A DNA stretch of 64,000 nucleotides, taken from Alkalihalophilus pseudofirmus OF4 (GTDB lineage Bacteria; Bacillota; Bacilli; Bacillales; Bacillaceae_D). The notes below the pieces were generated by a model. The model was not told where the DNA came from, searched no databases, and saw only the letters and a program-made list of their open reading frames with translations. Below, piece after piece: positions 8,512 through 17,933 of the stretch (position 1 is its first letter; the number at the start of each line of letters is the position of its first letter). The stretch covers positions 2,356,001 to 2,420,000 of the forward strand of contig NC_013791.2 of NCBI RefSeq assembly GCF_000005825.2, written 5' to 3'. Both the position numbers and the translations under genes were made by a program.

Positions 8512-9279
8512 TCACCTAGCCTTGTCCGTATCTAAGGCATGATTAGAATGTTCTTCATACTTAACGATTGCAATTGAAATATTATCTTCTCCACCACGTT
8601 CATTCGCCTTTTTAATGAATGATTCCGCTATCGCCTCTATCGATTGTTCTGCCGTAAGCATATTTTCCATCTCAGCTGTTTCGATTTTGTTAGATAAACC
8701 GTCTGAGCAAAGCATAATTAATTGATCGTCTTCTACTTGAAGTGTCTGCACATCGACTTTAATAACAGGTTCCGTACCCAGAGCCCGTAAAAGTACATTT
8801 TTTCTTGGATGATGTTCAGCTTCAGCTTCTGTGATTTGACCCGTATTCAATAATTCTTGTACGAGTGAATGATCAGATGTTTTGAGCTTAAAGCCAAACT
8901 CATTTTTAATATACACTCTGCTGTCTCCCACATGAGCAATTGAGACAAACTCTTCTGTACATAGAGCGGCAACAATTGTCGTACCCATGCCTTGGCATTC
9001 TTTATTGTCTAATGCATGTTGATAGAGATGTTCATTCAGTTTTAAACAGCTATTTCTCAGCCAGTGCTCTGCTTCTTTAGCAGAAAAAGGTGAGCTTACT
9101 TCACTCCATTCCTTTTCTAGAAACGATACAGACATGGAACTTGCAACATCTCCTGCTAAGTGTCCACCCATTCCATCAGCTACAACGGCCAGAATTCCGC
9201 TCGAATTCTCAAATACGCCTCCGCTGTCCTCATTATGTGTACGCACTTTCCCAACGTTTGTCATAAACGTATACCGCAT
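8512..9279 (-). CDS. prpC: PP2C-type protein phosphatase PrpC (Stp)
   Basis: A 255-residue metal-dependent PPM/PP2C phosphatase that reverses PrkC phosphorylation. Motifs: NEDSGG metal site near residue 18, VADGMGGHLAGD near 40, HVGDSRVY near 115, SDGL near 190 and GGEDNISIAIV near the end. The start at 9279 (MRYTFMTNVGKVR) fits known PrpC N-termini and has AGGTGG upstream; 20 further in-frame codons back to 9339 are probably leader. It immediately precedes prkC. In B. subtilis rlmN lies between rsmB and prpC, but here only 141 bases separate them. Confidence 0.95.
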   Translation of the reverse strand: MRYTFMTNVGKVRTHNEDSGGVFENSSGILAVVADGMGGHLAGDVASSMSVSFLEKEWSEVSSPFSAKEAEHWLRNSCLKLNEHLYQHALDNKECQGMGTTIVAALCTEEFVSIAHVGDSRVYIKNEFGFKLKTSDHSLVQELLNTGQITEAEAEHHPRKNVLLRALGTEPVIKVDVQTLQVEDDQLIMLCSDGLSNKIETAEMENMLTAEQSIEAIAESFIKKANERGGEDNISIAIVKYEEHSNHALDTDKAR

Positions 9280-9420
9280 CCTGCTACCACCTACCTCTTC
9301 TCCCCAAATCAAATGAGCTGAACTCTCCTTAGTCCTCATCCTAATAAGGTTTCATACCCTTAACTTCGCCGCCTACATTGGCATTCCCTCTATGGGCATT
9401 TACTCTAAGCTATTTTAAGG

Positions 9421-10767
9421 TTACTGTTTAACCAAGCTCGAAATAAAGAAGCCGTCACTGTTAAAATCTTGGGGCAATATTGTAACCATCCCTGATTTAA
9501 ATCGTTTTGAGTCAATCACCTGCTTAGGAAGGCGATTTTTTAAATCTTCATCTTTAACAAATGAAGGGTGCTCAGCTAAAAACGCTTCAACGGTTTCCTC
9601 ATTCTCATCTTTATCCACCGTACACGTACTGTATACTAACGTACCGCCTTTTTTTAATAACGGGGCAACAGCATTTAATATCGCCTGCTGAATGGATTGA
9701 ATCGCTTTAATGTCTGCTTCTTTCTTGGCCCACTTGATATCTGGCTTTCTCTTTATAACACCAAATCCAGAACACGGCGCATCTACAAGAATGCGGTCGA
9801 AGCTCTCTGGCTCAAATTTCTCAGCCAGCTTACGTGCATCTGCTGCCTGGGTATCAATAATTGATAAATCAAGCCTTGCTGCTTGTCCTCGTATTAGCTT
9901 CACTTTATGATCATGTAAATCAAAAGCGAGAACGCTGCCCTCGTTATTCATTTGTTCTGCAATATGAGTTGTTTTACCGCCAGGGGCAGCACATACATCC
10001 GCAACTCTTTCACCACTGTTCGCCCCAAGCGCTCTGCCTACAAGCATAGAACTTTCATCTTGAGCCGTCACATACCCTTGTTTAAACGCTTTCGATTCAA
10101 ACACTTGTCCGGACTTAATAATAAGAGCGTCCTCACTAAGCTCTCCTTTGACAGCCGCAATCCCATCTGCTTCAAGCATGCTGATCACTTCTTCTCTTGT
10201 TGCTTTTGTTTGGTTTACACGCACTGTAACAGCAGGAGAGACTAAGTTCTCTTCACACATTAAGCGGGTATCTTCCTCACCAAATTGCTTAACCCAGCGA
10301 GCTACAAGCCACTTTGGATGACTCGTTTCTAAAGCTAATCGTTTAATAGGGTCTTTTTCATTTTTAATATCAGGAACGCCTTCTCGCCCGATACTGCGTA
10401 GGACTCCGTTAACCATCCCGCTGATTCCTTTATGGCCTCTTTTTTTAGCGATCGTTACCGCTTCGTGTACAACCGCCCTGTCTGGAATACGATCGAGATA
10501 TACAAGCTGATAGACTGATAACCTAAGCAATACCTTTACCCAATCTTCTAACTTATCAATACCCTTCTTAACAAAAGGAGCAAGAAAGTAGTCGAGTGTA
10601 TCTCTACGTTGAATTGTTCCATAGACAAGCTCAGTGAGTAAACCAATATCTCTGCGGTCTAGCTTTGATTTATTAATCGTTTGATTCAATAAAAGATTAC
10701 TGTAAGCTTGATTTTTCTCAATTTGTAATAACACATCTACTGCTACTTCACGTACATTTTTACTCAT
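9421..10767 (-). CDS. rsmB: 16S rRNA (cytosine-5)-methyltransferase RsmB
   Basis: A 448-residue protein with an N-terminal NusB-like RNA-binding domain (about 1-135) and a C-terminal NOL1/NOP2/Sun methyltransferase domain that makes m5C967 in 16S rRNA. Catalytic features are the SAM loop [12 protein letters not shown] near residue 250, the DAPCSGFG cysteine and the [11 protein letters not shown] nucleophile cysteine. Start: three ATG/TTG codons are close together, and the ATG at 10767 has GGAG six bases upstream. It overlaps the end of fmt by eight bases, implying translational coupling. Confidence 0.95.
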   Translation of the reverse strand: MSKNVREVAVDVLLQIEKNQAYSNLLLNQTINKSKLDRRDIGLLTELVYGTIQRRDTLDYFLAPFVKKGIDKLEDWVKVLLRLSVYQLVYLDRIPDRAVVHEAVTIAKKRGHKGISGMVNGVLRSIGREGVPDIKNEKDPIKRLALETSHPKWLVARWVKQFGEEDTRLMCEENLVSPAVTVRVNQTKATREEVISMLEADGIAAVKGELSEDALIIKSGQVFESKAFKQGYVTAQDESSMLVGRALGANSGERVADVCAAPGGKTTHIAEQMNNEGSVLAFDLHDHKVKLIRGQAARLDLSIIDTQAADARKLAEKFEPESFDRILVDAPCSGFGVIKRKPDIKWAKKEADIKAIQSIQQAILNAVAPLLKKGGTLVYSTCTVDKDENEETVEAFLAEHPSFVKDEDLKNRLPKQVIDSKRFKSGMVTILPQDFNSDGFFISSLVKQ

Positions 10768-11710
10768 TTTCATCTCCAAGTTTCATCCCCGTTTTAAGGG
10801 AACTCCCTGCCCCGCGCAAGAAGTCCTCAGCAGTCATTCTTTTTTTGCCCGATGGTTGAAGCTCCATAATTTCAAGAGCTGTTTGATTACCTGTAGCAAC
10901 GACAAAAGAGTCATCTCTAATTTCGATCACCGTACCTGATTCATGTTCTGTTGCCACGTTCACTTTCTTTGCACGCCACACTTTTAAAGGCTTTTGTTGA
11001 AGGGTCGTAAATGCAACCGGCCATGGATTCAGTCCGCGGACTTGGTTGTATAAATCCTCACCCGTTTTACTCCAGTCCATTTTTTCCATCTCACGCGTGA
11101 TATTTCTAGCAAACGTTACCTTCGTTTCATCTTGCTTTTGCGGTGTAATTTCACCCTTAATTAAAGCTGGGATCGTTTCACTTAACAATTTAGCACCTGC
11201 AGCACTTAATTTATCATGCATCGAACCAACATGATCCTCCTCTAAGATCGGTACACGCACTTGTGTTAATATATCACCTGCATCTAGCTTCTCAACCATA
11301 TACATAATGGTAATACCGGTTTCTTTCTCACCATCAATAATTGACTGATGAATAGGTGCTCCGCCGCGATACTTCGGCAATAGAGAAGCATGAACATTAA
11401 TACAGCCGTACGCTGGCTTCTCTAAAATATCGTTTGGCAATATTTGACCATAAGCTGCTGTAACGACTAGATCAGGTTCATATCCTAACACACGCTCAAT
11501 TTCTTCTTGATTTCTAATGCGTTCTGGCTGAAGCACAGGAATCCCGTGTTTCATTGCTTCTACTTTTACCGGAGGAGGTGTCATAACCTTCTTTCTGCCT
11601 ACAGGGCGGTCCGGCTGGGTGATGCAGGCTGCAATGTTATACCCATCCATCACTAATTGACGCAACACCGGTACTGAAAAGTCCGGTGTTCCCATAAATA
11701 CAATCTTCAT
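10760..11710 (-). CDS. fmt: Methionyl-tRNA formyltransferase
   Basis: A 316-residue enzyme that formylates initiator Met-tRNA using 10-formyl-tetrahydrofolate. The catalytic domain shows [12 protein letters not shown] at the N-terminus, the [16 protein letters not shown] signature near residue 108 and an Asp in [14 protein letters not shown]. The C-terminal OB-like domain begins near residue 205. Peptide deformylase (def), which usually sits between priA and fmt in B. subtilis, is absent: only 68 bases separate the two here. Overlaps rsmB by eight bases. Confidence 0.96.
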   Translation of the reverse strand: MKIVFMGTPDFSVPVLRQLVMDGYNIAACITQPDRPVGRKKVMTPPPVKVEAMKHGIPVLQPERIRNQEEIERVLGYEPDLVVTAAYGQILPNDILEKPAYGCINVHASLLPKYRGGAPIHQSIIDGEKETGITIMYMVEKLDAGDILTQVRVPILEEDHVGSMHDKLSAAGAKLLSETIPALIKGEITPQKQDETKVTFARNITREMEKMDWSKTGEDLYNQVRGLNPWPVAFTTLQQKPLKVWRAKKVNVATEHESGTVIEIRDDSFVVATGNQTALEIMELQPSGKKRMTAEDFLRGAGSSLKTGMKLGDENE

Positions 11711-11778
11711 ATTCTAATCCTGCCTTTCAAAAATAACGTGCGAATGTATCTCATTCAATCTTTAATTAAATAGTTTAC

Positions 11779-14190
11779 TTACATAAATAAATAAGGATGT
11801 AAATCAATTGATATATTCAGCTGGCCTTGATTCATTTCTTTTAAATAATGCTGCTGAATTTCCCGCAGTGTATTTACAAGCTTCGGTTCATTTTTGTATT
11901 TTATCATGCATTGATAGCGATATCTATCTTTTATCCGTGCAATAGGCGAGGCTGTAGGGCCTAAAACAACCGTTTCATCTGAAAACTCTCTTTTTAAAAA
12001 TGAGGTGATTTTTTCCGTTACGCCAATCACTTTAGTAATTTCCGGATGAGAGACATTAATTAACGTCAGATAAAAATAAGGCGGATAACCAGCATGTTTA
12101 CGCTGAGCCATTTCCATTTCAAAATAAGCTTCATAGTTATGAGACTTTACAAGCTCGATACTATAGTGTTCAGGAGTGTATGTTTGAATAACGACTTCTC
12201 CAGATAATTCATGCCGCCCGGCTCTTCCGCTTACTTGTTCCATCAGCTGAAACGTTCTCTCACTCGCCCTGAAGTCAGGTATATGCAGCATGGAATCTGC
12301 AGCGAGGACACCAACGAGGGTTATGTTTGGAAAATCCAGGCCTTTAGCGATCATCTGAGTGCCTAGCAAAATGTCCGCTTCTCCTTTTCCAAACGACGTT
12401 AAAAGCCGTTCATGAGAGCCTTTTTTTCTTGTTGTATCTACATCCATCCTAATGACTCTAGCAGAAGGAAGGACTCGCGCGATTTCTTCTTCGACTTTCT
12501 GCGTTCCTGTCCCAAAAAATCGAATGTGTTCACTCCCGCAGGACTCGCATACAGTCGGCATTGCTTCCTCATGACCGCAATAATGACACTTAAGTTGATT
12601 CTGACTGCGATGATATGTCAGAGATATATCACAATGATCACATGTTGCTACATACCCGCAATCCCGACACATCACAAAGGTTGAGTACCCTCTGCGGTTT
12701 AAAAATAGAACCGTTTGTTCATTGCGATCCATTCTCTCTTGCATCTTTTCAAGTAAAGCAGCTGAGAACATTGACCGGTTGCCTGCTCTTAACTCTTCAC
12801 GCATGTCTACAACATTCACTTCAGGCATTGCACGATTATTTACACGTTCGGTCAGAGGCAACAAAGTATATCGACCCTTTTTCGCCCTGGCATACGATTC
12901 TAGCGACGGGGTCGCACTTCCTAAAATTACCGGACATTGATGATACCGGCCCCTGAACATCGCTACATCTCTAGCATGATAACGAGGGTTTTCCTCTTGC
13001 TTATAGCTTGATTCATGCTCTTCATCTATAATAATAATTCCTAAGTTTTTAAACGGAGCAAAAATAGCTGACCTCGCCCCGACAACTACCTTCACTTCAT
13101 CACGATGAATCTTGCGCCACTCATCGTATTTCTCTCCCATTGAAAGACCTGAATGTAGAACAGCTACTTTAGAGCCAAATCTGCCCTTAAAACGGTTCAC
13201 CATTTGCGGGGTAAGAGCAATTTCAGGGACGAGCACAATGGCTTCTTTCCCATCCTTTAATGTGCGGTCAATCGCTTGAAGATAAATCTCTGTTTTGCCG
13301 CTGCCAGTCACTCCGTGTAATAAAAATGGTTCGTGAACCTCACTTTCAAGACTTTTGAGAATAGGCGCAATCACAGCTGCTTGTTTTTCAGTTAATTCAA
13401 GCGGCTTTGTTTCTTGGATATCCAACCCTTCCGTTGGGTCACGGTACACTTCTTCTTCCGTCTCATTAAGCAGTCCTTTTTTAAGAAGAGGAGTTATCGT
13501 CGCACGAGTGGTTTCTACTATACGCAAGAGCTCATTCGTTTTGATTGGATTCTTTTGGTTATATAAAAACGAGATTACCTCTCGCTGTTTTGCCGCACGC
13601 GCAGACAGATGACGTAATAGTTCTTCTTCTGACTCTCCCTCAGCCGCAAGCCTAAGAACCCGTTCTGTCTTTTTATTTCCTTTATCAACGACAACATATT
13701 CAAGATCAAGCACCCCTTCTTGAATATAGGTCTGAACGAGCCGAACGAGTGAGGCATGCTCTTTCGTTAGAACATCCCAGTTCAGTCGGTCAGATTTTCC
13801 AAATGCCGCTTGAAGCGCCATATCAAAAGAGGCCGGGTCTCTTTTCAATACGACTTCTTTTTTCACTTTTGCACGAAGAGCAGCAGGCAGCATGACGTGG
13901 TAAGCTGATATTTTAAAGCTTAACGTCTGATCTGTCAGCCATTCTCCTAACTCTAATAATTCTTGAGTTAAAACAGGGATCACATCAAGGATATTCGAGA
14001 TTTTTTTTAATTTATTATGAGAAGAAGACTCCGCAATCTCGATTACAAACCCTTGGATGGTCCTCGGTCCAAATGGGACGACGACCCGCATTCCTGGCTT
14101 GACCACTTCCTCCCATTCAGGCGGAATGCGGTAATCAAACAGGCGATCGGTTTGTTGGGCGGGCACATCCACAATCACTTTTGCGATCAT
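11779..14190 (-). CDS. priA: Primosomal replication restart helicase PriA
   Basis: An 803-residue superfamily 2 helicase that reloads the replicative helicase at collapsed forks. The 3'-DNA-binding domain is N-terminal (to about 105). Walker A GVTGSGKTEIY lies near residue 292 and the Walker B box IIIDEEHESSYKQEE near 390. Four paired-cysteine zinc elements follow (CRDCGYVATCDHCD, CHYCGH, CESCGS). The helicase C-terminal motifs include LLGTQMIAKGLD and QVSGRAGR. The ATG at 14190 overlaps the coaBC stop by four bases (ATGA), so translation is probably coupled. Confidence 0.97.
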   Translation of the reverse strand: MIAKVIVDVPAQQTDRLFDYRIPPEWEEVVKPGMRVVVPFGPRTIQGFVIEIAESSSHNKLKKISNILDVIPVLTQELLELGEWLTDQTLSFKISAYHVMLPAALRAKVKKEVVLKRDPASFDMALQAAFGKSDRLNWDVLTKEHASLVRLVQTYIQEGVLDLEYVVVDKGNKKTERVLRLAAEGESEEELLRHLSARAAKQREVISFLYNQKNPIKTNELLRIVETTRATITPLLKKGLLNETEEEVYRDPTEGLDIQETKPLELTEKQAAVIAPILKSLESEVHEPFLLHGVTGSGKTEIYLQAIDRTLKDGKEAIVLVPEIALTPQMVNRFKGRFGSKVAVLHSGLSMGEKYDEWRKIHRDEVKVVVGARSAIFAPFKNLGIIIIDEEHESSYKQEENPRYHARDVAMFRGRYHQCPVILGSATPSLESYARAKKGRYTLLPLTERVNNRAMPEVNVVDMREELRAGNRSMFSAALLEKMQERMDRNEQTVLFLNRRGYSTFVMCRDCGYVATCDHCDISLTYHRSQNQLKCHYCGHEEAMPTVCESCGSEHIRFFGTGTQKVEEEIARVLPSARVIRMDVDTTRKKGSHERLLTSFGKGEADILLGTQMIAKGLDFPNITLVGVLAADSMLHIPDFRASERTFQLMEQVSGRAGRHELSGEVVIQTYTPEHYSIELVKSHNYEAYFEMEMAQRKHAGYPPYFYLTLINVSHPEITKVIGVTEKITSFLKREFSDETVVLGPTASPIARIKDRYRYQCMIKYKNEPKLVNTLREIQQHYLKEMNQGQLNISIDLHPYLFM

Positions 14191-15410
14191 TCATTCCTAT
14201 TCCTTTCAATATAATCTATAATATCGGTTAATATCTGCTTCGCTACGGCATCTTTCGTTTGCTGTTCATAATTCTTAACCTCGCCGTCTTTAGAAAGAAT
14301 CGTCACAATGTTAGTGTCAGACCCAAATCCTGCACCTGGCGTGGTAATGTTATTTGCTACAATTAAATCGAGATTCTTTTTTAGTAGTTTTTGTTTCGCA
14401 TATTCTTCAACGTTTTCCGATTCAGCCGCAAAGCCAACCAAAATTTGATTCGCCTTCTTTTCACCAAGTGTTTTCAGGATATCCCGAGTCCTCTCCATTT
14501 CAACGCTCCACTCACCTGGACTTTTCTTTCTCTTCTGTTCAAACGTTTCTTTTGGTCTGTAATCAGCGACTGCTGCTGACTTGATGACAATATCTGCAGA
14601 ATCATATACAGACATTACAGCCTGATACATTTCCTCAGCTGATATGACTTTGATGACATCCACACCAGCTGGACGAGGAAGATTGGTCGGACCGGATACC
14701 AGCGTCACTTCTGCTCCTGCCCGTTTAGCTGCTGCAGCTACGGCGTAGCCCATCTTACCAGTTGAGTGATTCGTGAAATAACGAACTGGGTCAATCCTTT
14801 CTTGAGTCGGTCCCGCTGTAATTACCACATGTTTTCCTTTTAACTCATTTAGAGAATTGGTATCCCTCTCTTCAAATACACGATTAATCATATCAGCAAT
14901 GACCTCAGGCTCTGCCATGCGACCTTTGCCTGTCCACCCGCAAGCAAGATACCCTGCTTCACCTTCTATAAAAGAGTAACCAAAATCTTTAAGCGTCTGC
15001 ATGTTTTTCTGTACAGCAGAATGGTTGTACATGTTTACGTTCATAGCAGGGGCTAAATAGACATCTGCCTTTGTCGCAAGCAGCGTGGTCGTAATCATAT
15101 CATCAGCAATCCCGTTTGCTAGTTTTCCGATGACATTTGCAGTAGCAGGAGCGACTACAACAAGATCTGCCCAATCAGCCAGATCAATATGAGCAATCTT
15201 TGACGGATCTGGTTCATGAAAGGTCCAATCATATACAGGGTTTCTTGATAATGCTTGAAATGTGTTAGGATTAACAAATTCTTTTGCAGACTCAGACATC
15301 ATTACCTTTACCTCGGCACCTGCTTGAACAAGTTTACTCGTTAACGCGCAGGCTTTATACGCAGCAATGCCTCCAGTTACAGCTAGTACAATATGTTTAC
15401 CATTTACCAT
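14187..15410 (-). CDS. coaBC: Bifunctional CoaBC (phosphopantothenoylcysteine synthetase/decarboxylase)
   Basis: A 407-residue fusion that makes 4'-phosphopantetheine from 4'-phosphopantothenate and cysteine for coenzyme A. The N-terminal CoaC flavin domain shows GGIAAYKA, ANVIGKLANGIADD and the PAMNVNMYN motif. The C-terminal CoaB domain starts near residue 190 (VVITAGPTQERIDPVR) and has KSAAVADYRP. The start at 15410 is chosen because GGTGAG lies seven bases upstream; an in-frame GTG at 15422 is possible. The stop overlaps priA. Confidence 0.96.
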   Translation of the reverse strand: MVNGKHIVLAVTGGIAAYKACALTSKLVQAGAEVKVMMSESAKEFVNPNTFQALSRNPVYDWTFHEPDPSKIAHIDLADWADLVVVAPATANVIGKLANGIADDMITTTLLATKADVYLAPAMNVNMYNHSAVQKNMQTLKDFGYSFIEGEAGYLACGWTGKGRMAEPEVIADMINRVFEERDTNSLNELKGKHVVITAGPTQERIDPVRYFTNHSTGKMGYAVAAAAKRAGAEVTLVSGPTNLPRPAGVDVIKVISAEEMYQAVMSVYDSADIVIKSAAVADYRPKETFEQKRKKSPGEWSVEMERTRDILKTLGEKKANQILVGFAAESENVEEYAKQKLLKKNLDLIVANNITTPGAGFGSDTNIVTILSKDGEVKNYEQQTKDAVAKQILTDIIDYIERNRNE

Positions 15411-15621
15411 GTTTGTTCTCACCCTTTATATGCACAGTTGCTATTGCACCGTTTCTATTTTTTATGTAATAAATAGCTTCTCTTAATCTATTATGCCACC
15501 CAATCTTAACCTAAACAAAGAGCCTGCCCTCTATAACAGTAATCAAATGATCCAAACAGGCTTGCTGCAAGTATCAATCTTGGTTTACTTGAGGGTCAGA
15601 CTCTTTCATTGGTTGTATGAA

Positions 15622-15840
15622 TTACTCTTCTTCTACTGGGGTAATACGCTCAAAACGCAGATGTTCTTCCACAATTTCTTCAAGCGCCATACCAACAGGC
15701 TTATGTGCTTTAGGGCGGTTCACAAGCGGACCGCGGCTTGAATCTTCACGAATTTCTCTTGCACGCTTTGCCGATACAGTGACAAGTGTATATTTTGAAT
15801 CTAATTTATCCATTAATGAATCAATTGATGGGTATAACAT
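15622..15840 (-). CDS. rpoZ: RNA polymerase omega subunit
   Basis: A 72-residue omega subunit ([20 protein letters not shown]..., then [11 protein letters not shown]), about the family length. It stabilises the beta' subunit and assembly of RNA polymerase. It begins exactly one base after the gmk stop, as in many Firmicutes. A 210-base spacer follows before coaBC; it contains only a weak long-loop inverted repeat (15521-15526 with 15557-15562). Confidence 0.95.
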   Translation of the reverse strand: MLYPSIDSLMDKLDSKYTLVTVSAKRAREIREDSSRGPLVNRPKAHKPVGMALEEIVEEHLRFERITPVEEE

Positions 15841-16464
<624 letters not shown>

Positions 16465-16550
16465 CTACACCACATAGATTACCCCGTAGTGGCTGCATCT
16501 TTCATAATTAAGATGTACCTGATTAAAAATAAGGCATTCACAAGATGTGA

Positions 16551-16814
16551 TTATGCCTCTTCTGCACCATCTTCCTTACTAGTTAAGCGCTGTGCGACCG
16601 TTTCAGGCTGTACTGCACTTAAAATTACATGATCACTATCTGCAATGATAACTGCTCTTGTTCTACGACCATATGTAGCATCGATCAGCATGTTTCGATC
16701 ACGTGCATCTTGAATAATGCGTTTGATCGGTGCAGATTCAGGACTGACAATGGAAATAATTCGATTAGCTGATACAATATTTCCAAATCCAATGTTAATG
16801 AGTTTAATATTCAT
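16551..16814 (-). CDS. remA: Extracellular matrix regulator RemA (DUF370)
   Basis: An 87-residue DUF370 protein ([20 protein letters not shown]...), highly conserved in the family. In B. subtilis RemA (YlzA) is a ring-forming DNA-binding protein that activates biofilm matrix and osmoprotection genes. The core ([31 protein letters not shown]) is intact, followed by a short acidic tail. It sits between yloC and gmk, its usual place. Confidence 0.93.
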   Translation of the reverse strand: MNIKLINIGFGNIVSANRIISIVSPESAPIKRIIQDARDRNMLIDATYGRRTRAVIIADSDHVILSAVQPETVAQRLTSKEDGAEEA

Positions 16815-16912
16815 GCATGTTCCCCCATCTGTTAGGAGAGCCGACTACCACTCTCATCATTTTTATCCAAACTAACCTAACTATATACGAAAAAGCGTTC
16901 GAATTCTACGTT

Positions 16913-17800
16913 CTATTCAACATTTTGTACTTGTTCTTTAATCTTTTCTATGTAACTTTTCAATGAAACAACAAATTGTCTTACTTCTGCATCATGAATT
17001 TTCGAACCGATTGTATTAATTTCACGGTTCATTTCCTGAACGAGAAAATCAAGCTTTCTGCCGATAGGAAAATCGTGATTTTCACTAATTTCCTTAAAGT
17101 GGCTAAGGTGCGATCGCATCCTTACAAGCTCCTCATTTACATCTGCTTTTTCAGCATACAAACATGCTTCAGCAATGATGCGGTCAACTACCGCTTCACT
17201 GAGCTCCTTTAAAGACGAGGCCACACGCTCTTCCATTCTCTTTTGTAAATGTAGATTAATATCTGGTGCTTTTGTTTCAATTTTAGAAAGAACATTTGAA
17301 ATATGGTTTAGTTGAATAAAAAGATCTTTTTTCAACCGGTCCCCTTCTCGTTCTTTCATATCAACGAGTTCTTGAACACAAGCAGTTACGGAATTTAAGA
17401 TCGCCAAACTGATTTCTTCTGCATGCTTATCTTCCATTTCCACTTTTTTAACAAGCCGGTCATCAAAAAGAAGTGTGTTTACATCTAAGCATCCACCAAC
17501 TTGATTTGATGATCCCTTTAATTCATTGGCAATTTTGATGTACTCTTTGAGTAACTCATAATCCACTTCAAGCTTATGCCTACTAAATTCGGCTTTTTCA
17601 ACATGAATAAAAAGATCAATTTTCCCGCGTTTTATTTCGTTATGTACTGTAGAGTGTATCTTTTCTTCTAAATGAAGAAACTCATTTGGGATACGAGTAC
17701 TGCACTCAAAGAAGCGATGATTCACTGCCTTTGCTTCTACTATGATCGAAAAATGATCGCACTTAAAACTGTAACGTCCATAACCAGTCATACTTCGCAT
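16913..17800 (-). CDS. yloC: YicC/YloC family endoribonuclease
   Basis: A 295-residue YicC-family protein: the signature SMTGYGR at the N-terminus and the C-terminal DUF1732 block (GRKLDFLVQEMNREINTIGSK). The E. coli family member YicC has been described as an endoribonuclease; the role in Firmicutes is less certain. It begins the yloC-remA-gmk-rpoZ-coaBC-priA run. The upstream yloB terminator shows it is transcribed independently of the ATPase gene. Confidence 0.9.
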   Translation of the reverse strand: MRSMTGYGRYSFKCDHFSIIVEAKAVNHRFFECSTRIPNEFLHLEEKIHSTVHNEIKRGKIDLFIHVEKAEFSRHKLEVDYELLKEYIKIANELKGSSNQVGGCLDVNTLLFDDRLVKKVEMEDKHAEEISLAILNSVTACVQELVDMKEREGDRLKKDLFIQLNHISNVLSKIETKAPDINLHLQKRMEERVASSLKELSEAVVDRIIAEACLYAEKADVNEELVRMRSHLSHFKEISENHDFPIGRKLDFLVQEMNREINTIGSKIHDAEVRQFVVSLKSYIEKIKEQVQNVE

Positions 17801-17895
17801 CTTATCACATCCATTCTCTTATTTTAACGAACTTTATATCTGGTAACAAGTAGAAACTACAAGGCGCCAATTATTCTGAGCTTTTAGAAAAATAA

Positions 17896-17926
17896 AACGA
17901 GTTCATATGTTCATGAACTCGTTTTT
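17896..17926 (-). terminator. Intrinsic terminator after yloB
   Basis: A perfect 10-bp stem (17896-17905 with 17914-17923) with an 8-base loop. On the minus strand it is followed by a T-rich tract. It starts ten bases after the yloB stop. A U run exists on the plus side as well, but no plus-strand gene ends here. Confidence 0.75.
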
Positions 17927-17933
17927 TCATCAC

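Noticed and set aside
15521-15562. Possible terminator after rpoZ
   Set aside because: Only a 6-bp stem with a 30-base loop and a weak T tract; not convincing.
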